From NCBI GenBank assembly GCA_019117125.1, contig DXAL01000025.1, positions 1 through 37,152 on the forward strand: a stretch of DNA of 37,152 bases, given 5' to 3'. Positions 24,376 through 32,004 of this stretch are shown here, in pieces. The position numbers were made by a program, and so were the translations under genes. The DNA comes from Candidatus Mediterraneibacter merdipullorum (GTDB lineage: Bacteria > Bacillota > Clostridia > Lachnospirales > Lachnospiraceae). A model generated the notes under the pieces. The model worked only from the letters and a program-made list of their open reading frames with translations. It ran no database searches and had not been told where the DNA came from. How positions within the stretch are numbered: position 1 is the stretch's first letter; every line of letters starts with the position of its first letter.

Positions 24376-25461
24376 TCACGCTTGTTCAAACAGGCGCGCC
24401 AGACTCTCTGTATACGGCGGATAACAGATTCCTTTCTCGGTCACGATTGCCGTAATCAGGCTGCTGTCCGTCACGTCAAACGACGGATTGTAGCATTTGA
24501 CATCCTTCGGCGCTGCCGGCTCTCTGTAAAACATTTCCCGTATCTCCTCCGGCTTTCGCAGTTCGATGCAGATGTCTTCCCCGCTCTTACAGTTCCTGTC
24601 GATGGTGGACGTCGGTCCAAGGACATAGAAGGGGATATGATAATACTTTGCCAGCACCGCGACGCTGCTTGTACCAATCTTATTCGCCGTATCTCCGTTT
24701 GCCGCCACCCGGTCACATCCAACCATGCACGCCTGGACCCAGCCGTTTTTCATCACCATGCCCGCCATATTATCGCAGATTAATGTGACGTCTATCCCTG
24801 CTTTCTGCAGTTCATAAGCAGTCAGCCTCGCACCCTGGAGGAGCGGTCTTGTCTCGTCCGCAAATACTTTGAACTCCATGCCCCGCTCTTTCCCCAGGAA
24901 CAGGGGACCCTGCCCGGTACCGTACCGGGATGTGGCAAGCGGTCCCGCGTTGCAGTGGGTGAGAACGCCGTCTCCGTCTTTTAACAATGTCAGTCCGTAC
25001 TCGGATATCTTTGTACACATCTCGATGTCTTCCCGGTGAATGCTCCGGCATTCTTCCCGCAGAAGCCCCAGTATCTCCGGCACAGTCCTGCCGCTGTCTG
25101 AAAGCACGACCCGCTCCATGCGGTCCAGTGCCCAGCTCAGATTCACTGCTGTGGGGCGGGCAGAATCCAGATAGTCCTTCAGCCTACTGAACTCTTTCCG
25201 GAACTGCTGCTCATCTTCCGTCCCTATCTGCCGCGCCAGACAGTATATCCCGTAACCGGCGCATATCCCGATTGCAGGAGCTCCCCGGACCCGAAGTTTG
25301 TAGATTGCTTCCCACAACTCTTCTGCCGTGGACAGGATCCGGTATTCCATTTTTCCGGGAAGCTGCGTCTGGTCGATAATGACAACGCTTTTTTCATCGC
25401 TGCTCAGACGTACACTTTCCACGCGGGCAGCATCTGCTGCCTGTCCTTCAAAACAGTTCAT
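24376..25461 (-). CDS. mtnA: MtnA, S-methyl-5-thioribose-1-phosphate isomerase (or 5-deoxyribose-1-P isomerase)
   Basis: A 361-residue aldose-ketose isomerase of the eIF-2B-like superfamily; it converts methylthioribose-1-P to the ribulose form in methionine salvage. Motifs: [16 protein letters not shown], catalytic Cys170 in [12 protein letters not shown], and the Asp in [19 protein letters not shown]. No methylthioribose kinase or later salvage gene is beside it, so it may act in the 5-deoxyribose/DHAP shunt, which uses MtnA homologues. ATG 25461 has AAAGGAG upstream. Tail-to-tail with the MATE gene, 21 bases apart. Confidence 0.92.
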   Translation of the reverse strand: MNCFEGQAADAARVESVRLSSDEKSVVIIDQTQLPGKMEYRILSTAEELWEAIYKLRVRGAPAIGICAGYGIYCLARQIGTEDEQQFRKEFSRLKDYLDSARPTAVNLSWALDRMERVVLSDSGRTVPEILGLLREECRSIHREDIEMCTKISEYGLTLLKDGDGVLTHCNAGPLATSRYGTGQGPLFLGKERGMEFKVFADETRPLLQGARLTAYELQKAGIDVTLICDNMAGMVMKNGWVQACMVGCDRVAANGDTANKIGTSSVAVLAKYYHIPFYVLGPTSTIDRNCKSGEDICIELRKPEEIREMFYREPAAPKDVKCYNPSFDVTDSSLITAIVTEKGICYPPYTESLARLFEQA

Positions 25462-25591
25462 AGGGCTCTCCTTTCTGGCAATCGCACGAACAAATGCAGT
25501 ATCTTGGACAGTTTGATTATATAATCCCCTGCACTGCTCTGTAAACCTGTACGCAGATATTTAAATTTTCACATTTCGACCGGGAATTTTA

Positions 25592-25620
25592 TTGACACTT
25601 TTCAGGACGTACTGTAGAAT
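25592..25620 (+). promoter_or_regulatory. promoter of tRNA-Leu(UAG)
   Basis: TTGACA, 17-base spacer, TAGAAT; about 70 bases before the mature tRNA. Confidence 0.8.
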
Positions 25621-25696
25621 TATCACGTGTTACTTTTTCACACACATCTTGAGAAAAACGAAGTGCATTAATATATATTTTCTCAAAGATATGTAA

Positions 25697-25780
25697 GCGG
25701 ATATGGCGGAATTGGCAGACGCGCCAGATTTAGGATCTGGTGTCCCAGACGTGCAGGTTCAAGTCCTGTTATCCGCACCA
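25697..25780 (+). tRNA. tRNA-Leu (anticodon UAG)
   Basis: Class II tRNA with acceptor GCGGATA/TATCCGC, long variable arm, T-arm with GTTCAAGTC, anticodon stem CCAGA/TCTGG and loop TTTAGGA. The CCA end is encoded, unlike the other tRNAs in this window. Confidence 0.97.
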
Positions 25781-25800
25781 GAAAATCCGTATTTAAATCC

Positions 25801-25881
25801 GCACTCAAAAATAATTTTATTTTGAGCGCAGGTTTAAATACCCGCGATAGAATGAGCAGCCTAAACAGGCCGCTCATTTTC
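25801..25881 (+). terminator. two hairpins downstream of tRNA-Leu(UAG)
   Basis: First hairpin GCACTCAAAA/TTTTGAGCGC (25801-25829); second GAGCAGCCT/AGGCCGCTC (25853-25876) followed by ATTTTCT. The second looks like the transcription terminator. Confidence 0.7.
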
Positions 25882-25990
25882 TATGTATGCAGACAGCGTC
25901 AGCATTTACCAAACAGAATCTCCGAACCAATGATGGATTTATAACATGACTATTGCTATAATATAACGAAAACAAAGGAGTGATTCGTGT

Positions 25991-26324
25991 ATGAAAGAAG
26001 TAAATAACTCCATTCCATCATTTGAAAATAAAACAATCCGAACCGCATGGAACGAAGAGCAGGAAGAATGGTATTTTTCTGTGACAGATATTGTGGCTGC
26101 CTTAACTGATAGTACCGACCCAAAACAGTACATTAAAAAAATGCGTTCTCGCGATTCAGAACTTAATGCAAGGTGGGGGTACAATTTGTACCCTAACTGC
26201 CATGACTGCTTCTGACGGAAAGCGGTATCGCACAAATGCGGCAAATTTGCAGGGTATTTTCCGTATCATACAATCCATCCCATCGCCCAAAGCAGAACCT
26301 CTAAAACAACAAAGAGCAAGATAA
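25991..26324 (+). pseudogene. BRO-N domain antirepressor-like gene, frameshifted and truncated
   Basis: The first frame gives MKEVNNSIPSFENKTIRTAW, then EEQEEWYFSVTDIVAALTDS and KQYIKKMRSRDSELNARWG, a BRO-N domain as in phage antirepressors. At a run of five G (26175-26179) the frame breaks. Reading one base fewer restores TICTLTAMTASDGKRYRTNA then NLQGIFRIIQSIPSPKAEP, the normal continuation, which ends at TAA 26322-26324 after KQQRAR where the family would read KQWLAQ. So there is a +1 frameshift and loss of the C-terminus. ATG 25991 keeps a good ribosome site (AAAGGAG). A relic of a phage or mobile element next to tRNA-Leu. Confidence 0.85.
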
Positions 26325-26380
26325 CGGCAATTACAATTCATAATCACAAAATTTCTATTTTTTATTTCACCGGTACAATA

Positions 26381-26418
26381 GAGAAAGCGGAAATGCTACA
26401 CCAACACAGCATTTCCGC
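26381..26418 (-). terminator. terminator of the six-tRNA operon
   Basis: Eleven-pair stem GCGGAAATGCT/AGCATTTCCGC with a ten-base loop, followed on the minus strand by TTTCTC; 15 bases after tRNA-Lys. Confidence 0.8.
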
Positions 26419-26432
26419 CCCTGTTCCGACAG

Positions 26433-26505
26433 TGAGCGTGCGGGGATTCGAACCCCGGACAACTTGATTAAAAGTCAAGTGCTCTACCACCTGAGCTACA
26501 CGCCC
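26433..26505 (-). tRNA. tRNA-Lys (anticodon UUU)
   Basis: Acceptor GGGCGTG/CACGCTC, anticodon stem CTTGA/TCAAG with loop CTTTTAA, T-loop GTTCGAATC. No encoded CCA. Last tRNA of the minus-strand operon. Confidence 0.97.
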
Positions 26506-26542
26506 TTATTCTCTTTTTCAGCTTACCCGTAAGTAACCTTAA

Positions 26543-26614
26543 CTGGGCTAGCTGGATTCGAACCAGCGTATGCAGGAGTCAAAGTCCTGTGCCTTACCGC
26601 TTGGCGATAGCCCA
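26543..26614 (-). tRNA. tRNA-Gln (anticodon UUG)
   Basis: Acceptor TGGGCTA/TAGCCCA, anticodon stem CAGGA/TCCTG with loop CTTTGAC, T-loop GTTCGAATC, discriminator G. No encoded CCA. Confidence 0.96.
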
Positions 26615-26664
26615 TCGAAGACTTGTGTCTGACACTGCATGCCAGTATGAATATAAAAGAAAAG

Positions 26665-26739
26665 GGTGGGTAGTGGGACTCGAACCCACGATATCCAGAA
26701 CCACAATCTGGCGCGCTAACCAACTGCACCATACCCACC
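26665..26739 (-). tRNA. tRNA-His (anticodon GUG)
   Basis: Acceptor GTGGGTA/TACCCAC with the extra 5' G opposite discriminator C, the mark of tRNA-His; anticodon stem CCAGA/TCTGG with loop TTGTGGT. Confidence 0.97.
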
Positions 26740-26743
26740 ATAA

Positions 26744-26817
26744 CGAGCCTGGGGGGATTCGAACCCACGACCTACGGCTTAGAAGGCCGTTGCTCTATCC
26801 AGCTGAGCTACAGACTC
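26744..26817 (-). tRNA. tRNA-Arg (anticodon UCU)
   Basis: Acceptor GAGTCTG/CAGGCTC (one G-U pair), anticodon stem ACGGC/GCCGT with loop CTTCTAA. Only four bases separate it from tRNA-His. Confidence 0.96.
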
Positions 26818-26862
26818 TTATACGAACATTCTCCTGCAAAAAGCTCCTGCCCTCCACAGGAA

Positions 26863-26933
26863 AGCGGGTGATGAGAATCGAACTCACGTATCCAGCTTGG
26901 AAGGCTGGTGTTCTACCATTGAACTACACCCGC
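26863..26933 (-). tRNA. tRNA-Gly (anticodon UCC)
   Basis: Acceptor GCGGGTG/CACCCGC, anticodon stem CCAGC/GCTGG with loop CTTCCAA, T-loop GTTCGATTC. Confidence 0.97.
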
Positions 26934-26938
26934 ACATA

Positions 26939-27013
26939 TCGGGGTGACAGGATTTGAACCTGCGGCCTCCTGGTCCCAAACCAGGCGCTCTAGCCAAGCT
27001 GAGCCACACCCCG
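26939..27013 (-). tRNA. tRNA-Pro (anticodon UGG)
   Basis: Acceptor CGGGGTG/CACCCCG, anticodon stem CCTGG/CCAGG with loop TTTGGGA, discriminator A. First tRNA of the operon. Confidence 0.97.
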
Positions 27014-27055
27014 GCATACTGCTGCGTGTCCTGTCTTTCCCGTAGCGCAAGGACT

Positions 27056-27084
27056 ATTATATTATATGGTTCATCCAATGTCAA
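27056..27084 (-). promoter_or_regulatory. consensus promoter of the tRNA operon
   Basis: Minus strand TTGACA, 17-base spacer, TATAAT: both boxes match sigma-A consensus exactly. It serves the Pro-Gly-Arg-His-Gln-Lys cluster. Confidence 0.93.
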
Positions 27085-27099
27085 CAACTTTTTTATTTT

Positions 27100-27579
27100 T
27101 TAGAGATACCTCTGGTCGTATGTGACCGCGCCGTCATCCGCAATCTCCATGACCATATAGCTCCCTCTCCTGCCCTCCTGCCTGGGGAATGATATGCTGC
27201 CCGGATTCAGGAGTGTGACACCGTCTTTCTGCGCGAAAAACGGCCTGTGGGTATGACCGTACATCACGATGTCCGCCTTCCTCGCCTGACCTTCCTCCAG
27301 GATATATTCCGGGTCGAGGGATACATAATAAGCATGTCCGTGCGTGATGAACAGTTTGTGCCCGCCCAGGCAGAATTCTTCCTCCCGGGGCAGGTCGGAG
27401 AAAAAGTCATTGTTTCCCCTCACGATATGCTTCTCGCAGTCTATGACTGCATCCAGGTAGTCTTCGCCGCCTTCTACATCGCCGAGATGGATGAAGACGT
27501 CGATATGCCCCGTCTCTTCCAGTGCGCGGTCAAGCCCCGCGTGCCTCCCGTGCGTGTCACTGACGATCAACACTCTCAT
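27100..27579 (-). CDS. YfcE/MJ0936-family metallophosphoesterase
   Basis: A 159-residue calcineurin-like phosphodiesterase. Metal ligands: SDTHGRHAG, IHLGDVEGG, VRGNNDFFS, FITHGHAYY and YGHTHRPF, all of the family's metal motifs. Physiological substrate unknown; family members hydrolyse model phosphodiesters. The ATG overlaps the rdgB stop by four bases, and this rdgB-phosphodiesterase pair is common in Clostridia. Confidence 0.93.
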   Translation of the reverse strand: MRVLIVSDTHGRHAGLDRALEETGHIDVFIHLGDVEGGEDYLDAVIDCEKHIVRGNNDFFSDLPREEEFCLGGHKLFITHGHAYYVSLDPEYILEEGQARKADIVMYGHTHRPFFAQKDGVTLLNPGSISFPRQEGRRGSYMVMEIADDGAVTYDQRYL

Positions 27580-28190
27580 AACAGTTCCTCACCGATTTTT
27601 TCTTTTAACAATTCCTTCATCGCGCGGAGCGCTTTCCCGCGATGGCTCAGTTCATTTTTCTGTTCCGGCGGCATTTCCGCTGTTGTGCATCCATACTCCG
27701 GGACATAAAAGATGGGGTCGTAGCCGAATCCGTTTTCACCCGCAGACTCATGGGCAATGCTTCCTTCTATTGTCTTGCGCACTGTCGATACCGTTCCGTC
27801 CGGAAATACTGCCGCGACCGCGCATACGAAACGGGCGGTCCGTTCCTCATCCGGCACGCCTTCCAGCCTGTCCAGCAGGATGCGGTTCTTGATGTCATAG
27901 GAAGTATCCTCTCCTGCGAAACGCGCCGAATAGATACCGGGCGCCTTGTCCAGATAATCAATCTCCAGCCCGGAGTCATCTGCCAGGACAATATCATTTG
28001 TGAGTATCCGCGCCACAGCCCGCGCTTTGATTTCCGCATTTTCCTCGAAACTGAAGCCGTCTTCCACGATGTCGGCGTCAGCGCCCGCCTCTTTCATGGA
28101 CAGGATTTCCATTCCCAGGTCCTGCAGGATCATGCGTATCTCCTTCATCTTATTTTCATTTCCCGTTGCAAATATGATTCTCTTCTTCAT
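27576..28190 (-). CDS. rdgB: RdgB/HAM1 non-canonical purine NTP pyrophosphatase
   Basis: A 204-residue enzyme that hydrolyses dITP, ITP and XTP to monophosphates and so keeps deaminated purines out of nucleic acids. Motifs: IIFATGNENKMKEI at the N-terminus, VLADDSGLEIDYLDKAPGIY, GFGYDPIFYVPEYG and ELSHRGKALRAM. Upstream, 28195-28245 is a purine-rich stretch of GATACAG-like units. Followed by the phosphodiesterase with a four-base overlap. Confidence 0.96.
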   Translation of the reverse strand: MKKRIIFATGNENKMKEIRMILQDLGMEILSMKEAGADADIVEDGFSFEENAEIKARAVARILTNDIVLADDSGLEIDYLDKAPGIYSARFAGEDTSYDIKNRILLDRLEGVPDEERTARFVCAVAAVFPDGTVSTVRKTIEGSIAHESAGENGFGYDPIFYVPEYGCTTAEMPPEQKNELSHRGKALRAMKELLKEKIGEELL

Positions 28191-28278
28191 CTTCCCTGTA
28201 TCCTCTGTATCCTGTATATCTTCTGTATCTTTATCTTTTTCTATCTTCTTTATCGTCTTTGTTTTCCTGCATCCTCTG

Positions 28279-29436
28279 TCATTTTTTCTGTCTGGGAGGT
28301 TTTTTCCCTGAGAACTGATAGAAATAAGTCCTTATCATCCCATTGTATATTTTTCTGTTCTTATCCGCTTTTCTTCCGAAATACCGCTCTGCCTGGTCCC
28401 AGCTCGTAATCATGTATGCCGACCAGTCTTCCAGCCCTCTGAACGCTTCCCCGAACTGCCGGTAGATGCCCGGCAGCGCCTCTTTTTCTTCCAGCCGCTC
28501 GCCGTAGGGCGGGTTCGTGATGATAAAACCGTATTTCTTCGGGTGCCTGAGGTCTTTTACCTCTCTCTGCTGAAAATGGATGAGATGCTCCACCCCGGCG
28601 GCGCGGGCATTCTGCCTGGCGGTCCGGAGCACTTCTCCGTCCGCATCGTATCCCTGTATGTCCGTCTCTATCCGGTCGTCTATCAGGTCCTGTGCTTCGT
28701 CCGATGCCTGATACCAGCAGTTCTTCGGAATCAGGCTGTCCCAGTCTTCCGCAGTAAAGGACCGGTTCATGCCCGGTGCGATATTTGCCGCCATCATCGC
28801 AGCCTCGATGGGGATTGTCCCGCTCCCGCAGAACGGGTCTACCAGGATGCGGTCTTTCTTCCACGGCGTCAGCATGATGAGCGCTGCTGCCAGATTCTCC
28901 GCGATGGGCGCCTTGCCTGCCACCGGGCGGTAACCCCTCTTATGGAGGGATGCGCCTGTTGTATCCAGCCCCACTGTCACCATGTCTTTCATAAGAAATA
29001 CGCGGACCGGATAAGATGCGCCGCTTTCCGGGAACCACTGGATGTGATACCGCTCTTTCATCCGCTCCACCATCGCCTTCTTCATGATGGACTGGATATC
29101 GGACGGACTGAAGAGCCTGCTCTTTACCGACGCCGCTTTTGCGACCCAGAATCTGCCGTCTTCCGGTATGTATTCTTCCCATGGGATTTTCCTGGTCCCC
29201 TCAAAAAGTTCTTCGTATGTCCTGGCGCAGAAGCTCCCCACTTTCAGCAGGATGCGCTCGGCAGTGCGCAGAAAAAGATTGCCCCTGCATGCCGCCTCGA
29301 TTCCGCCGGAAAATGTGACCCTTCCGTCTTCCACCTGGGTAATCTCATATCCAAGGGCTGTAATCTCTCTTTTCAGCACTGATTCGAGTCCGAAATGACA
29401 GGGCGCGATCCATTCCATTTTTTCCATGAATCTCAT
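28279..29436 (-). CDS. THUMP-domain class I RNA methyltransferase (RlmL/YpsC type)
   Basis: A 385-residue SAM-dependent methyltransferase expected to make N2-methylguanosine in 23S rRNA. N-terminal ferredoxin-like/THUMP part (CHFGLESVLKREITALGYE), then UPF0020 methylase domain with DPFCGSGTIPIEAAMMA and catalytic NPPYGERLEEKE. Exact target base not deducible. Start choice is uncertain: ATG 29436 is three bases from AAGGA, while ATG 29427 is 12 bases away. Confidence 0.9.
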   Translation of the reverse strand: MRFMEKMEWIAPCHFGLESVLKREITALGYEITQVEDGRVTFSGGIEAACRGNLFLRTAERILLKVGSFCARTYEELFEGTRKIPWEEYIPEDGRFWVAKAASVKSRLFSPSDIQSIMKKAMVERMKERYHIQWFPESGASYPVRVFLMKDMVTVGLDTTGASLHKRGYRPVAGKAPIAENLAAALIMLTPWKKDRILVDPFCGSGTIPIEAAMMAANIAPGMNRSFTAEDWDSLIPKNCWYQASDEAQDLIDDRIETDIQGYDADGEVLRTARQNARAAGVEHLIHFQQREVKDLRHPKKYGFIITNPPYGERLEEKEALPGIYRQFGEAFRGLEDWSAYMITSWDQAERYFGRKADKNRKIYNGMIRTYFYQFSGKKPPRQKK

Positions 29437-29540
29437 CCGTCCTTACATTTTTTCTGTATACATATTACTATAAATCAGGGGCAGAGTAAAGTTGAACTTT
29501 CCCCGCCCCCGCCGGCGCAGCCGCCGCATGTCAGGATGCC

Positions 29541-29732
29541 TTAATACCGGTCTGACTCGTCGTAGGCATCTGCATTTCTTCCGCAGTTCCTGCTGTCAGA
29601 TGCATTGGATTTGGAATTGCTGCTGTTCTTTGCAGAATTTTTGTTCTTGTTCTGTCCATCTCCGTATGATGAACTGTTCTTTGAATTTGTATTCCTTCCG
29701 GAATTGTTTGCATTGCTGTAATTCTTAGCCAT
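29541..29732 (-). CDS. small Asn/Ser-rich hydrophilic protein
   Basis: A 63-residue protein beginning MAKNYSNANNSGRNTNSKNS and almost wholly Asn, Ser, Lys, Gly, Asp; no hydrophobic core, so probably disordered. ATG 29732 has AGGAGG at ideal spacing, the best evidence that it is translated. Similar low-complexity small proteins occur in Lachnospiraceae, without known function; a spore or stress role is speculation. Second frame after the 25-codon Cys-containing one, behind the palindrome-controlled promoter. Confidence 0.7.
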   Translation of the reverse strand: MAKNYSNANNSGRNTNSKNSSSYGDGQNKNKNSAKNSSNSKSNASDSRNCGRNADAYDESDRY

Positions 29733-29787
29733 GAGTAATCCCTCCTGTTTATTTGATTCAGTCATAGTATCCCACAGAGAAATTGTT

Positions 29788-29865
29788 TTATTCGTCTTCC
29801 GGCATGTTTGTACCGCCGCACATCCGGCTGTCGGAGCCGGGACCGCAGTTTTCCGGCATCCGCAT
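29788..29865 (-). CDS. candidate 25-residue Cys/Gly-containing small protein
   Basis: Short frame coding for MRMPENCGPGSDSRMCGGTN followed by MPEDE and TAA. The composition (two Cys, Gly, Pro, acidic end) looks selected rather than random, and it ends 55 bases before the Asn/Ser-rich gene. The ribosome site (GGGCGGGATGAG) is weak, so this is a candidate only. An alternative start is the ATG at 29859. Confidence 0.4.
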   Translation of the reverse strand: MRMPENCGPGSDSRMCGGTNMPEDE

Positions 29866-29918
29866 CTCATCCCGCCCGAATTTTTTTTAAATTTTTCTTG
29901 CTTTTTCCAATTCAGTAT

Positions 29919-29955
29919 ATTATACTGTCTATTGTAGAAAGTAACCTTTCTACAA
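29919..29955 (-). promoter_or_regulatory. promoter with perfect palindromic operator before the small-protein genes
   Basis: On the minus strand a -10 TATAAT (29924-29919) is preceded by a perfect dyad with arms TTGTAGAAAG and CTTTCTACAA around four bases (29955-29932), covering the -35 and spacer. The -35 itself (AGGTTA) is poor. The -10 lies in a second small palindrome, CAGTATA/TATACTG. The layout suggests repression by a dimeric regulator. Cognate regulator not in the window. Confidence 0.6.
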
Positions 29956-29983
29956 CCCCTTATTAATTATTTATACTCCCCTC

Positions 29984-30014
29984 AAAAGACCGATGGCTCC
30001 CCCATCGGTCTTTT
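29984..30014. terminator. bidirectional intrinsic terminator
   Basis: Thirteen-pair stem AAAAGACCGATGG/CCATCGGTCTTTT with a five-base loop, T-run on both strands. It separates the small-protein promoter from the broken membrane-protein gene, and probably ends the pseudokinase transcript. Confidence 0.85.
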
Positions 30015-30039
30015 ACCTTATATCCGTATACACAACAAT

Positions 30040-30071
30040 CGGACCGGAACTGCATACGCGGCAGCCGGTCC
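30040..30071. other. GC-rich hairpin without T-run
   Basis: Arms CGGACCGG/CCGGTCCG plus inner CTGC/GCAG. No T-run follows on either strand. Within the 537-base gene-poor stretch 29733-30269, which otherwise holds the candidate 25-codon frame, the promoter/operator, the terminator and the hairpin at 30227. Confidence 0.5.
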
Positions 30072-30226
30072 GGAACACGTTCATAAATTGTTCATTTATC
30101 ATTTAAAAATCTTTCATCTTATCATCACGTTTTCTTCATTTCTCTTCCATATACTAAAACCATCGAAAGAGAAAACAGATAAATGAGACGCTGACAAGTT
30201 ATTTTGAATAAACTTTTTCATAATAC

Positions 30227-30271
30227 ATGCCGGGGACCGAGCCGATCGGTCACCCGGCATCCTCCCTTTTT
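30227..30271 (+). terminator. strong hairpin near the broken membrane-protein gene
   Basis: Arms ATGCCGGG/CCCGGCAT with inner ACCGA/TCGGT around GCCGA, then CCTCCC and five T on the plus strand. No plus-strand gene precedes it; on the minus strand it follows the stop of the pseudogene without a T-run. Confidence 0.5.
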
Positions 30272-30747
30272 ACGGGGTTTCTCCACTTTCACCGGATTTT
30301 TCCACATAAAATATCATATACAGCATTACCAGGACAAGCAATCCGTATATCAGCGTAGACAGGTTATAATAAATTGCAGCCGCGATATCTGCCGCATATC
30401 CGTCTATCTCATTTGATATGAAAACCTGATAAAAGCGTTTTTCTGTCATTCGCCGTGATATAACTGTACGATTCTATGAGATTGCCATCTTTATCTGTGA
30501 CTCTTCCCTCATTATTAATCCACAAGAGCCCCGCCCTCACATCTGCATCGAAATCAAGACCGATTTCAACCGGAACGGTTTCCTCTTCCGGAATTTCTTC
30601 GGTTCCTTCATCCGGAATCTCTTCGCTTTCCTCTTCCTGCGCATCATCCCAGACCATCGTAACGTCCTGACCGTTTATTTCCTCCGATGTAGGAATCTCA
30701 TCTTTTGTGCTTGAAACAGAAATCCTCCACGAACTCCGCGGCTGCAC
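30270..30747 (-). pseudogene. membrane protein with a +1 frameshift
   Basis: The first frame (from about 30747) is acidic, with EEESEEIPDEGTEEIPEEE and then DFDADVRAGLLWINNEGRVT and SYSYITANDRK, ending at 30409. At a run of five A on the minus strand (30442-30438) dropping one base gives NDRKRFYQVFISNEIDGYAA and then IYYNLSTLIYGLLVLVMLYM with EKSGESGETP and a stop at 30270. So a C-terminal membrane segment was split off by one base. I do not recognise the family. The true 5' end is unclear: no ribosome site is visible at 30747. It follows the pseudokinase gene by about 50 bases and probably formed an operon with it. Confidence 0.7.
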
Positions 30748-30798
30748 TCCTGAGCTTCAGGAACAGATTTTAAAAATCGTAAGGGCTCTGAAATAAAA

Positions 30799-31812
30799 TC
30801 ATTCCATCCCGTTCGCTCCATATTCTTCCAACAGCCCGGCTATCTCCTCTGAACCGCCTGTCTTTTTCAGCGCAGCGCGTCCTGTCCGGATTGCTTCTTC
30901 TGTCTCTCCCGCTTCTGCTTCCAGCCGCATCTTTTTCACTGCAGTTTCTTCAATCCTGGACCTGTCGCGCTCCAGCTCCAGGAGCCGGTCATATGCCAGG
31001 AGCATTTCTTCCCGGACAGCGGCAGGCATATTGCCCCCGGTATCGGCATAACTTTTCAGGACGCCCTGCCTTCCGATATCCAGCGCCAGGCAGACGATCA
31101 GGCAGGCGGCAGCCCCCGCCGCGGCTGCCGGCAGATATCCGGTCTTGCTCCCTTCAACTGTGCGCTCCGCCCTCCTGCGCCCCACCCGGTTTTCCGCCGG
31201 GGCAGGGAGCGCCCGCACCACCTGGCGCATGTCCTCAAACCGGGTTTTCTTTTCGCCCGTGCAGCGTGCAATCAGTCTCTCCAGACGGAGTTCTTCCCAC
31301 CTGGACAGGGACGGGGAGACATCTGTGCAGGCGAGCATAAACTGGAGCGTCTTCCCATAGGCGTAGAGATCGGCTTCGTGGTTCCTTGTCACTCCCATAC
31401 GGTAGACCGGCTTTACAAAATGCTCCCTCACCGCACCGGTCTGCATCTGCCTTGCCGCTGCGGAATTATCCGGCGCTTCCATATCAAGGAGCATCAGCCC
31501 GCCTTCTTCCGTGACAATGACGCTGCACGGATTGAGATACCGGTAATCCTGTCCGTTCCTGCATCGGTGGAACTGGTCCACAGACACCACCAGTTCTCGG
31601 AACCACCGGAACAGGGCTGCCTTCCCCACGCGCGGTTCCTCTTTCAGGCAGGCGAGCAGCGTCGTGCCCCGCACGCAGTCCATGCTCTGCCTGCAGTGTT
31701 CTCCGTGTTCCACAAACTTCATCACTTCGTACATTTCTTCCATATGCAGTTCTCTTTCTGGCTGGATGTACCGCCGGCAGGACAGTCCCTCAACTGCCTG
31801 TGGCGCTGACAC
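30799..31812 (-). CDS. membrane-anchored pseudokinase-like protein
   Basis: A 337-residue protein. Residues 30-200 resemble a Ser/Thr kinase C-lobe: FHRCRNGQDYRYLNPCSVIV stands where HRDLKPxN would be, but the catalytic Asp is Tyr (YRYLNP, 90-95); LLDME (108-112) replaces DFG; EADLYAYGKTLQFML (147-161) matches the alpha-F region. No glycine loop is seen. Then a basic linker, one membrane helix (about 225-246) and a coiled-coil-prone outer domain rich in Glu/Arg. So it is probably catalytically dead and acts as a sensor or scaffold. Start is GTG 31812, supported by GGAGG seven bases upstream; the ATG at 31743 has no good site. Upstream of the frameshifted membrane protein. Confidence 0.7.
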   Translation of the reverse strand: MSAPQAVEGLSCRRYIQPERELHMEEMYEVMKFVEHGEHCRQSMDCVRGTTLLACLKEEPRVGKAALFRWFRELVVSVDQFHRCRNGQDYRYLNPCSVIVTEEGGLMLLDMEAPDNSAAARQMQTGAVREHFVKPVYRMGVTRNHEADLYAYGKTLQFMLACTDVSPSLSRWEELRLERLIARCTGEKKTRFEDMRQVVRALPAPAENRVGRRRAERTVEGSKTGYLPAAAAGAAACLIVCLALDIGRQGVLKSYADTGGNMPAAVREEMLLAYDRLLELERDRSRIEETAVKKMRLEAEAGETEEAIRTGRAALKKTGGSEEIAGLLEEYGANGME

Positions 31813-31857
31813 GTTCCCGCCTCCGGAGCGCAGGCGCCGGGAGACGGTCTGTATAAG

Positions 31858-31892
31858 AATAAAAAAACCACCCGGACCAGACGAATCCGGGT
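31858..31892 (-). terminator. terminator after glf
   Basis: Minus-strand stem CACCCGGA/TCCGGGTG with a nine-base loop, then GTTTTTTTATTC. It lies about 110 bases after the glf stop and just before the pseudokinase gene. Confidence 0.85.
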
Positions 31893-32004
31893 GTCATTAT
31901 CATAACGGAATCTGAAAGAAAAAGCAAGCGTCGGATATGCCGCCGTCACGCAGACAGGTTGCTGCCATACGGATATGGCGTCATGCAGCCCGACAGGACA
32001 GATG

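Noticed and set aside
25780-26324. att site repeat of the tRNA-Leu 3' end downstream of the BRO-N relic
   Set aside because: Only an eight-base match (ATCCGCAC) is visible just after the tRNA, too short to call.
30204-30416. 70-codon plus-strand frame
   Set aside because: No ribosome site; it is antisense to the C-terminal part of the frameshifted membrane protein and contains a hairpin.
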